64,000 bases of DNA from Mucilaginibacter paludis DSM 18603 (GTDB taxonomy: Bacteria > Bacteroidota > Bacteroidia > Sphingobacteriales > Sphingobacteriaceae). Positions 1 to 6,783 of this stretch are shown here, one piece after another. Below the pieces are notes generated by a model. The model made no database searches. It saw nothing but the letters and a program-made list of their open reading frames with translations, and was not told the origin of the DNA. The position numbers were made by a program, and so were the translations under genes. The stretch is from positions 5,288,432 to 5,352,431 of the forward strand of contig NZ_CM001403.1 of assembly GCF_000166195.2 (NCBI RefSeq), given 5' to 3'. Numbering within the stretch: position 1 is the stretch's first letter; each line of letters opens with the position of its first letter.

Positions 1-21
1 ATATGTCAAGTTATTAAACAC

Positions 22-50
22 AAAAAAGCCACCCATAAGGTGGCTTTTTT
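22..50 (-). terminator. Rho-independent terminator of the OmpA gene
   Basis: A GC-rich stem (GCCACC / GGTGGC, loop CATAA) is bordered by A6 on one side and T6 on the other, so it can stop transcription in either direction. It lies 45 nt past the stop codon of the minus-strand OmpA-family gene and probably also ends a plus-strand unit located before the window. Confidence 0.85.
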
Positions 51-94
51 GTATAAGCTTCGTGCTTAAAGCTTCTCGCTTCGAGCTGAAAATC

Positions 95-1483
95 TTAATA
101 AAGTGTAAACTCAACCCTACGGTTTTGTTGACGGCCTGCAGCAGTTTTGTTGCTGGCGATAGGCTGATTCATACCATAACCGGTTGCTTCAATACGTGAT
201 GCATTAGCACCTTTGCTTACCAGGTAAGTTTTGATAGCTTCTGCACGTTCTTTTGATAAACGCATGTTCAGCGCTGCAGAACCTGAATTATCAGTATGTC
301 CGGCTAATTTTAAGCTGAAATTTTTGTTAACCAATAACTCGGCAACTTTATCTAAACTTGGTAATGAATGTGCGCGGATGGTTGCTTTACCTAAATCAAA
401 TTCCAGGTTGGCAATAGCATCTTTAACTACTCTCTTATCTTCTTCGGTTATATATACCTTTACATTTTCTGCTTTTGGTAGTGGGCAACCAGCACCATCA
501 ACTTTTACGCCTGATGGAGTGTTAGGACATTTGTCAAACAAATCAGGTACACCGTCACCATCAGAATCCTGAGTTAACTTAGCGTTAGTAGCTGCTAAAT
601 TAGCGTTGGTTGTATTCAGGTCAGAACGTAATCTGTCATTTTCAGCTTTTTGAGCGTCAACTTCAGATTGTAAAGTTCTGACTTTAGCTAAATACTCATA
701 ACGCATAGATGATACTGGGTTATGTGTTGCCAGCTGTGGTTTTGAACGTTTGCCTAAAGCAAATTCTAAACCAACGTGGCCGTATGAAAACTTATCGTTG
801 GTTGAACCAGTGCTGTAACCATCAACATTATCAGCGTTAACAAAATTAACCTGGTAACCTAAGTCGATGTTGACACCTGGTGCAACATTGAATTTTAAAC
901 CGGCGCCTACAGGAATAAAAAATTCAGTGTAGTTGCTTTTATCACTTGGTTTAAATGTTGTTGAAGCTCCTGTAGCAGCATTATATACTGTTGGCTTGTA
1001 TGCGATAGCACCACCACCCAAGGTTAAATAAGGCTGGATAAAACCTTTATTATGCCTCCAGTTGATGTTTGCCAAAGTGAAGTTTGCACTTAAAGCCGCT
1101 GACCAGTTAAGATCTGTACTGTATTTGCTGTATGGGCTCGTGCCTGTTACTGGGTCAATAGCCGCTATCCCGCCGCCTAATTTACCTTTTAAAAAATCTG
1201 CTTGTAAGCCAAACGATGGTAGTATTTGTTTTTTGATAAAACCACCGTATCCAATTTGTTCGTGAGGTGATGCAAAATCCTGTTTGCCGTTAAAAATGGT
1301 GAATGGTGTTAAAACACCTCCGTTTATGCCAATTGACCAGGTGCGGAATGCACTGCCTGGTGAAAACGGCTCTACGTAATTTTTAGTTTGTGTGCTGTCG
1401 GGAGTTTGGGCAAATAAAGCACCTCCGGCCATTAAGCTGGAAAGGAGCAAAGATGTTTTTTTAAAATTCAGTTTCATATTCAT
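95..1483 (-). CDS. OmpA-family outer membrane protein with TSP3 calcium repeat
   Basis: A 462-residue outer membrane protein that probably anchors the outer membrane to peptidoglycan. An N-terminal signal peptide ends near FAQ (residue 26). An eight-strand-type beta-barrel region covers roughly residues 45-245. A short coiled segment (about 262-305, LQSEVDAQKAENDRLRSDL) is followed by one thrombospondin type 3 repeat (DSDGDGVPDLFDKCP), which binds calcium in this family. The C-terminal OmpA peptidoglycan-binding domain (about 345-462) carries the typical LAGHTDNSGS and LSKERAEAIKTYL motifs. It stands alone, with a strong terminator after it and a 436-nt upstream region. A start at the second Met, two codons in, is equally possible. 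Confidence 0.93.
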   Translation of the reverse strand: MNMKLNFKKTSLLLSSLMAGGALFAQTPDSTQTKNYVEPFSPGSAFRTWSIGINGGVLTPFTIFNGKQDFASPHEQIGYGGFIKKQILPSFGLQADFLKGKLGGGIAAIDPVTGTSPYSKYSTDLNWSAALSANFTLANINWRHNKGFIQPYLTLGGGAIAYKPTVYNAATGASTTFKPSDKSNYTEFFIPVGAGLKFNVAPGVNIDLGYQVNFVNADNVDGYSTGSTNDKFSYGHVGLEFALGKRSKPQLATHNPVSSMRYEYLAKVRTLQSEVDAQKAENDRLRSDLNTTNANLAATNAKLTQDSDGDGVPDLFDKCPNTPSGVKVDGAGCPLPKAENVKVYITEEDKRVVKDAIANLEFDLGKATIRAHSLPSLDKVAELLVNKNFSLKLAGHTDNSGSAALNMRLSKERAEAIKTYLVSKGANASRIEATGYGMNQPIASNKTAAGRQQNRRVEFTLY

Positions 1484-1919
1484 TTTAGTTAAAATTACCT
1501 ATGTTAACAGGCATGTTCCCCTTAAGGCAACATTGGTGCCATGTTGTTAATATAGTTAAAAACACCATAGGTAGCACATAAATAAATAACAATGCTTTTT
1601 AGTTAAAGTGCATGCTATCAAGTGTTTTAACTATTTTTTAGAACGATTGACTTTTTAACTGCAGGGTAAAAAAGATAAAAGAGCAAGCTGCCCTGTAATG
1701 AATACAAATCTGAATGGATTGTATTGGGGGGAGGATTGAAATTTAAGAATTAGTTAAAATGTATGTGATTGTGATAGGGCTTAAAACAGATCGCTATTAG
1801 CAACCAAATAAAATATCCTTATCAAGGGGATACGAGAAGAAGTAAATTGTTTGTGCTTTTAAAATAGGTATAGCCGATTCATCCATAGCGGATTGCATTG
1901 ATAAGATAAACTTTATGCG
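1484..1919. other. Intergenic region upstream of the OmpA gene
   Basis: These 436 nt are AT-rich and contain no open frame that resembles a protein. They must hold the minus-strand promoter of the OmpA gene, but no clean TAnnTTTG box could be assigned. The distal half lies beyond the 3' end of the neighbouring minus-strand gene. No repeat or RNA gene was recognised. Confidence 0.5.
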
Positions 1920-2453
1920 TCAGTGTTTTTTATGGAATAACGCCGAAAAGCGGGGTATATCCGTTTTTAGCATAGCGACGGCCTCGTTTCGTTCACCATT
2001 TATAGTGCCTTTTTCAATTTTTCGGAGTACGATAAGCCCGTCAACGTAGTATCTTCCTTCAAAAGTTGTAGTTAAACGGGAATAGTTCATTGTGGAGTTT
2101 GACTGATCGTAACTAAAGTTCTGCTGTTTTTCGTAAACAAACAAAACCTTCGAATTTTCAAAGTAAAACTCGAAGGTTTTGTTACAGAGCGACATACCAA
2201 TTGAATAGGTTATTTTCACCAGGGTATCGTTTTTGTAATACCCGGCTATTTCTTCTCCGCCATCATAAGCTGGCGTGTCGGGGGCGATTTTTGCCAACTC
2301 ATCATTATGAATAATTTTCCTTTTTAGGCCATGATCGTTATTAATAGCGTAAAAAATCTGTTTAATATGAGTAATCCGATCTTCTTTTAACTGCGCTGAT
2401 GCCTTAGCATATATGATGAGCATGAAAAAAGCTAATCCAATTTTTATGCTCAT
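1920..2453 (-). CDS. small secreted protein of unknown function
   Basis: A 177-residue protein that I do not recognise. Residues 1-20 form a signal peptide (MSIKIGLAFFMLIIYAKASA|Q), so it is exported to the periplasm or surface. The mature part is hydrophilic, with alternating aromatic and charged residues, e.g. FEFYFENSKVLFVYEKQQNF and TTFEGRYYVDGLIVLRKIEKG, suggesting a small beta-rich domain. It starts 12 nt after the stop codon of the upstream trans-sulfuration gene on the same strand and may be co-transcribed with it, although nothing ties the two functions together. Confidence 0.7.
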   Translation of the reverse strand: MSIKIGLAFFMLIIYAKASAQLKEDRITHIKQIFYAINNDHGLKRKIIHNDELAKIAPDTPAYDGGEEIAGYYKNDTLVKITYSIGMSLCNKTFEFYFENSKVLFVYEKQQNFSYDQSNSTMNYSRLTTTFEGRYYVDGLIVLRKIEKGTINGERNEAVAMLKTDIPRFSALFHKKH

Positions 2454-2465
2454 TGATTACTCCTT

Positions 2466-3644
2466 TTAAACGCTCTTCTCAAGCGCCTGCACAATGTCGT
2501 TAATAATATCATCAACCTTTTCCAACCCTGCCGAAATACGGATCAGGCCGGGTGTGATGCCTACGGCAAGGCGCTCCTCTTCGGTAAGTTTAGAGTGTGT
2601 GGTACTTGCCGGGTGCGAGGCTATGCTGCGGGTATCGCCTAAATTGGCCGTTACCGATAACATTTGCAGCGCGTTTAAAAACTTGCGCCCTGCCTCAACG
2701 CCGCCTTTCACTTCAAAGCATAATACGCCTCCACCGGCTTTCATTTGTTTTTGAGCGATGTGGTACTGCGGGTGCCCCTTTAAAAAAGGATATTTTACAA
2801 AAGCAACCTGAGAGTGGCTTTGCAAGGCTTCGGCTACCTTTAAGGCGTTATGGCAATGGCGCTCCATACGTACATCCAATGTTTCTAAGCTTTTGCTAAG
2901 TACCCAGGCGTTAAAAGGGGAGAGTGACGGGCCGGTAACACGGCAAAACAGGTAGATCTCGCGGATCAGATCGGCACGGCCAACTACCACACCGCCCAAC
3001 ACACGGCCCTGCCCATCAATCCATTTAGTGGCCGAATGGATCACCAGGTCGGCACCGAAGTCGATAGGTTTTTGCAATAGCGGTGTAGCAAAGCAATTAT
3101 CAACGTTGAGTATCAGCTTGTGTTTTTTAGTAAACTGCCCTATCCATTCCAAATCCAGTACTTCCAGTTGCGGGTTGGTTGGCGTTTCTAAGTAAACCAT
3201 TTTGGTATTAGGCTGCACAGCGGCTTCCCAGGCTGCATTATCGCCAGCTGGCACCATGGTAACGGTAATGCCAAAGCCGGGCATGTATTTTTTAATAAAC
3301 GTATTGGTATTGCCAAAAATGGAACTGCTGCAAATCAGGTGGTCGCCATTTTTCAATAAGGCCATAATGGAACCCACCACGGCGCTCATCCCGCTGGCGG
3401 TTGCAAAACCTGCTTGGGCACCTTCAAGCGCAACCATTTTTTTGGTGAACTCGTCCACATTGGGATTGCTGAAACGGCTGTAAATATTATCGTCGCTCTC
3501 TTCGGCAAAAGCGGCGCGCATAGCTTCGGCATCATCAAAGCAAAAGCTGCTGGTTAAATATAAGGGGGTAGAATGTTCGCCCTGCTGCGTACGTGGTGTT
3601 TGTATACGGATAGCCTGGCTGATAGGATCTAAATTATCGGACAT
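2466..3644 (-). CDS. metZ: trans-sulfuration PLP enzyme, probable O-succinylhomoserine sulfhydrylase
   Basis: A Cys/Met-metabolism PLP enzyme (392 residues from the chosen start) of the cystathionine gamma-synthase / O-acyl-homoserine sulfhydrylase family. It would convert O-succinyl- or O-acetyl-homoserine plus sulfide to homocysteine in methionine synthesis. Visible signatures are NIYSRFSNPNVDEF near the N-terminus, the YLETPTNP segment and the PLP-lysine motif SATKWIDGQGRVLGG. An upstream start (position 3698) would overlap the preceding OsmC gene. The start at 3644 (MSDNLDPIS) lies 34 nt after the OsmC stop codon and matches the family's N-terminus. A two-gene operon with the OsmC gene is likely. 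The exact substrate cannot be decided from sequence alone. Confidence 0.85.
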   Translation of the reverse strand: MSDNLDPISQAIRIQTPRTQQGEHSTPLYLTSSFCFDDAEAMRAAFAEESDDNIYSRFSNPNVDEFTKKMVALEGAQAGFATASGMSAVVGSIMALLKNGDHLICSSSIFGNTNTFIKKYMPGFGITVTMVPAGDNAAWEAAVQPNTKMVYLETPTNPQLEVLDLEWIGQFTKKHKLILNVDNCFATPLLQKPIDFGADLVIHSATKWIDGQGRVLGGVVVGRADLIREIYLFCRVTGPSLSPFNAWVLSKSLETLDVRMERHCHNALKVAEALQSHSQVAFVKYPFLKGHPQYHIAQKQMKAGGGVLCFEVKGGVEAGRKFLNALQMLSVTANLGDTRSIASHPASTTHSKLTEEERLAVGITPGLIRISAGLEKVDDIINDIVQALEKSV

Positions 3645-3678
3645 TATAATATCAATTGTATAGAAGTAAATAGGGTAC

Positions 3679-4107
3679 TTATGCTGCCGGGTGTACAAAC
3701 GTTTTCCAGCTTACGCTGGCACCGGCAAATTTTAAAGTAGCTGCTACAGAGCAGTATTTGTTTAACGATAGTTCAACAGCGCGTTCGGCTTTGTCAACAT
3801 CTACATTGCCATAAATATGAAATTCCAGTTCCACATTTTGCCACAGCGATGGCTCTTTACCCGCCTCGCGGTCGCCTTTAACGATCATCTTATAGTCAAC
3901 TACATCCTGGCGTTGTTTTTTGAGGATGCTGATCACATCGATGCCGCTGCATCCACCTAAACCCATCAGCAACATTTGCATGGGGCGTACGCCAAAATCC
4001 TGGCCGCCGCTCTCCGGACTGCTGTCCATCAATACGCTGTGCCCATTTTCATCTTTTGCCTCGAAACCAAAATCGCCGCTTAAGCGCGATATTTCAATAG
4101 TAGCCAT
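3679..4107 (-). CDS. OsmC/YhfA-family protein (possible thiol peroxidase)
   Basis: A 142-residue cytoplasmic OsmC-like protein. The two conserved cysteines are visible, Cys53 in GLGGCSGIDVISIL and Cys119 in NKYCSVAATL. In OsmC/Ohr enzymes this pair reduces organic hydroperoxides, but the YhfA-like branch has no firmly known substrate. Its length is normal for the family. It is the first gene of a probable two-gene unit with the MetZ-like enzyme, linking it loosely to sulfur or thiol metabolism. The IS256 insertion and repeat cluster begin about 90 nt upstream of its start. Confidence 0.85.
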   Translation of the reverse strand: MATIEISRLSGDFGFEAKDENGHSVLMDSSPESGGQDFGVRPMQMLLMGLGGCSGIDVISILKKQRQDVVDYKMIVKGDREAGKEPSLWQNVELEFHIYGNVDVDKAERAVELSLNKYCSVAATLKFAGASVSWKTFVHPAA

Positions 4108-4377
4108 AAACGATATATTAAGGCGACTAAGTTATGTATTTTGCAGGGTATGTAAAAGGTAATCGGTTAGCGTAATGTAAGTTTTAGTGGGGAGCAGGGA
4201 GTTCTGAGCCGGGAGTCCGGAGCCTTGAGCCCAGAGTCTTGAGGAAATGATAAGTCTTGAAGTCACAAAGCCGGATCGTATTTTCCGGCAGGTTCTGGTC
4301 AAATCATGAATAACCGCGGCCCGAAACGGGAGTGTAAACTAAACTGTGTCAACTAAAAATAAACTTGTTATTGTTTA

Positions 4378-4426
4378 AGATGTTGAAATGTGGGAAACTC
4401 CTTCAGTTTCCCACATTTCAACATCT
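4378..4426. repeat. 22-bp perfect hairpin at the 3' end of the transposase gene
   Basis: Two perfect 22-nt inverted arms (4378-4399 and 4405-4426) enclose the 5-nt loop CCTTC. The stem overlaps the last bases of the transposase stop codon. There is no long T tract on either side, so it is not a standard intrinsic terminator. It may block read-through transcription from outside or protect the transposase mRNA. Confidence 0.85.
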
Positions 4427-5657
4427 ATCCGTTATTTAGGTGACCAGCTATCCTATCGCCAAACATAATGTAAAGTTGAGATAAAGTCAAACTCCAGTTG
4501 TGCATTGGCATTGTCCATTTCTCAGAGATATTCTGGACTACCAGATATACCAGCTTTAACAAGGCTGTATCTGATGTGAATGCGCCCTTTGTTTTAGTTA
4601 CTTTGCGTACCTGGCGGTGAAAGCCCTCAACCGCGTTAGTTGTGTAGATCACTCTGCGAATGTGTGCATCATACTTAAAAAAAGTTGACAGGTTTTCCCA
4701 GTTATTGTACCACGACCCGACCGGAACCGGATACTTTTTAGCCCATTTTTCATCCAGGGAAATCAGATTTTCGTAGCCCTGTTCTTTATTAATGGCTTGG
4801 TAAACCGGCTTAAGATCAGCCATGAATTTCTTCTTGTCTTTCTCGGCAATATAGCGCAAGCTATTACGGATCTGATGAACAACGCAGGTCTGTATCTCCG
4901 TTTTTGGAAAGATGGCTGCTATGGCCTCGGGAAAGCCTTTTAAACCATCTATGCATGCAATTAGCATATCCTGCAAACCACGGTTCTTTAGATCGGTCAA
5001 AACCGATAGCCAGAACTTAGCGCCTTCGCTTTCTGATAAATACATGCCTAACAGATCCTTTTGCCCACGAAGGGAAACACCAAGAATATTGTAAACAGCC
5101 CTGGTAATTACGCCGTTGCCTTCACGTACTTTATAGTGCATACAGTCCAGGTATACAAATGCATAAACCGATTCCAGTGGCCGCTGCCGCCATTCGTTCA
5201 TGGCTGGGATAACTTTGTCTGTAATAGAGGATAAGGTAGTTGCAGAGATATCCATTTGATATATTTCCATGATATGTTTGGAAATATCCCGTGTGCTCAG
5301 GCCAAGCCCATACAAGCCGATTACCTTCTCTTCCAGTTCTTCGGTTATAATCACTTGTCGCTTTGGTAACACTACAGGTTCAAAGCTGCCAGACCGGTCC
5401 CGGTTGCTTTGCAGATCAAATTCGCCCGAAAGGCTCTTAACTCGTTTCGTGATTTTACCATTAAGGCGATTGGATAAGCCTGCGGCTTTTTCTTCCTGTA
5501 GATGGGTTTCTAGCTCGCCCTCAAGCGCTGCTTCTAAAAAATGTTTCAGTAAAGGCGCAAAGATGCCCTTTTCTCCGTTAAGGGGTTTACCAGCGTACAT
5601 CCCCTTGATCGCCTCTCGTTTGAAACTTTCAAAATCGAAATTGTTGTTTTTGTTCAT
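4425..5657 (-). CDS. IS256-family DDE transposase
   Basis: A 410-residue mutator/IS256-type transposase of normal length. The acidic triad is recognisable: Asp in YAFVYLDCMHYKV, Asp in LIACIDGLKGFPEA and Glu in TTNAVEGFHRQVRKVTK. The insertion-domain signature CVVHQIRNSLRYI is also present. It has its own start 65 nt inside the right end of the element and is intact, so the IS may still be active. The 3' end abuts the perfect 22-bp hairpin. No passenger genes are carried. Confidence 0.95.
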   Translation of the reverse strand: MNKNNNFDFESFKREAIKGMYAGKPLNGEKGIFAPLLKHFLEAALEGELETHLQEEKAAGLSNRLNGKITKRVKSLSGEFDLQSNRDRSGSFEPVVLPKRQVIITEELEEKVIGLYGLGLSTRDISKHIMEIYQMDISATTLSSITDKVIPAMNEWRQRPLESVYAFVYLDCMHYKVREGNGVITRAVYNILGVSLRGQKDLLGMYLSESEGAKFWLSVLTDLKNRGLQDMLIACIDGLKGFPEAIAAIFPKTEIQTCVVHQIRNSLRYIAEKDKKKFMADLKPVYQAINKEQGYENLISLDEKWAKKYPVPVGSWYNNWENLSTFFKYDAHIRRVIYTTNAVEGFHRQVRKVTKTKGAFTSDTALLKLVYLVVQNISEKWTMPMHNWSLTLSQLYIMFGDRIAGHLNNG

Positions 5658-5822
5658 TCTACTATGTCTAAGTTAAAAATTCTATCCAAATTTTTAACTG
5701 ACACAGTTCATTTTACAGTCTCCCCGAAACCCAAGTGAACTTATATTAAGTTGGTTCAACGATTCCCAACTGAAATTGACTCAAAAACTCAAGACTCCGG
5801 ACTCCCGACTCCTCCCTCAATA

Positions 5823-6538
5823 CTCCGCTGCCGCAAGGGTCTCCCTTGTGGCCCGCTTGCTAAGTATACGTTATGCTTTCAGACTGATGACCTATGTAAT
5901 TATAACCTTCACCAATCCTTTAGTCCCGGCATAATCGCGTGCGCTGCTGTGCAGATACTCATAATCATTTTCTACAAAACCAGCTACAACCGGGTTGTTA
6001 TGCGTGTAATCTATTTTTTGGTCAATTATAGCCGGAGTCCATAATTCAACCGGCTTGTTATGTTGTTGCCAAAATTGGTTGTTTGTGTTATTACCATTTG
6101 CCGTTCCCGCCTTTTTAAATGAATTTAACAGCCATTCGCGCCTGCTTTCCTGATTATTGTCTTTTATTAAACCTATCACCTCCTTTGAAGTAAACGATTT
6201 AAAGTCCCTGATCAAATCTTCCGGTTTCTGAATAGTCGACCTGAATACCAAATGTACATGGCTTGGCATGATACACCATGCATAAACTTCCATGCCTTTA
6301 TTGTCCACACAATAATTTAAGCTTTGTACCAAACCATCAAAATAGGGTAGTCGCACAAACACATCTATCCAAAACACGGTCGCAAAACTCACAAAGTATA
6401 ATCCTTCCGAATTTTTAAATTTATAATTACGGCTCATGTTTTAAAAGTACAAAATCGCGGAAATATATTAAGATATCGCAGATTGCATATTCTACACTTA
6501 GCATGCGGGCCACAAGGGAGACCCTTGCGGCAGCGGAG
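5823..6538 (-). mobile_element. RAYT unit bounded by 42-bp inverted repeats
   Basis: Positions 5823-5864 and 6497-6538 are inverted copies of the same 42-nt sequence with one mismatch, flanking the RAYT gene. Each arm contains a REP-type palindrome (5830-5852 and 6509-6531): a 10-bp stem, GCCGCAAGGG paired with CCCTTGTGGC, around a TCT loop. RAYT proteins recognise such hairpins in known systems. The unit sits between two R1 repeats. Whether the whole 716-bp unit moves is an inference. Confidence 0.75.
5892..6437 (-). CDS. rayT: REP-associated tyrosine transposase (RAYT, IS200-like Y1 family)
   Basis: A 181-residue Y1-transposase-like HUH nuclease. The metal-binding HUH motif is seen as MPSHVHLVF and the likely catalytic tyrosine is in KIDYTHNNPVVAGFV. 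The N-terminus (MSRNYKFKNSEGLYFVSFATV) and the aromatic C-terminal part (EYLHSSARDYAG) match the RAYT group, which is thought to mobilise or maintain REP hairpins as single-stranded DNA. REP palindromes lie on both sides in inverted orientation, and further REP-like hairpins occur near 13.2, 13.95 and 14.97 kb. A broken second copy is present at 13268-13563. The start follows a leader that is also conserved upstream of the broken copy, which supports it. Confidence 0.9.
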   Translation of the reverse strand: MSRNYKFKNSEGLYFVSFATVFWIDVFVRLPYFDGLVQSLNYCVDNKGMEVYAWCIMPSHVHLVFRSTIQKPEDLIRDFKSFTSKEVIGLIKDNNQESRREWLLNSFKKAGTANGNNTNNQFWQQHNKPVELWTPAIIDQKIDYTHNNPVVAGFVENDYEYLHSSARDYAGTKGLVKVIIT

Positions 6539-6783
6539 GAGTCTTGAGTTCTGAGTCTTGAGCCGGGAGTCTGGAGTCCAGAGTCTTGAGGAAATGATAA
6601 GTCTTGAAGTTACAAAGCCGGATCGTATTTTCCGGCAGGCTCCGGTCAAATCATGAATAACCGGGGCCGAAACCCCGAGTGAACTTATATTTACTTTGGT
6701 TCAACGATTCCCAACTGAAATTGACTCAAAAACTCAAGACTCAGAACTCAAGACTCAAGACTCCCGGCTCAGAACTCCCCCTC
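6539..6783. repeat. Intergenic repeat family R1, copy B (intact)
   Basis: An uninterrupted ~245-bp copy of the repeat that the IS256 element has split at 4.2-5.8 kb. Arms rich in GAGTCTTGAG and CCGGGAGTC words lie on the left, and the same words in inverse orientation (CTCAAGACTC, GACTCCCGGCTC) on the right. The ~130-bp core is nearly identical to copy A. The 346-nt gap between the RAYT gene and the GH92 gene contains only this repeat and the REP arm. Short open frames within it are not protein-like. Confidence 0.8.

Larger units (their letters stand above)
4328..5722 (-). mobile_element. Complete IS256-family insertion sequence (1395 bp)
   Basis: Both ends align as terminal inverted repeats of about 24 bp with 4 mismatches (left from 4328, right reading back from 5722), each containing the core AACTGTGTCA. 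They are flanked by an 8-bp direct repeat, CCCGAAAC at 4320-4327 and 5723-5730, the usual duplication length for this family. One transposase gene fills the element on the minus strand. The intact ends, intact gene and the uninterrupted relative of the target at 6539-6783 show that this is a recent, clean insertion. Confidence 0.9.
4196..5815. repeat. Intergenic repeat family R1, copy A, split by the IS element
   Basis: The segments 4196-4327 and 5723-5815 together make one copy of an intergenic repeat whose intact relative is at 6539-6783. Outer arms are built from repeated words such as GAGTCTTGAG, CCGGGAGTC and their reverse complements, so the two ends are imperfect inverted repeats. The shared core contains AAGCCGGATCGTATTTTCCG and, beyond the insertion, TCAACGATTCCCAACTGAAA. 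Removing 4328-5722 and one copy of CCCGAAAC restores a sequence that aligns with copy B across the junction. Confidence 0.8.

Noticed and set aside
6434..6649. Minus-strand frame upstream of the RAYT gene
   Set aside because: It lies in REP and R1 repeats; its peptide (TPDSRLKTQNSRLLR) is a translation of the repeated words.
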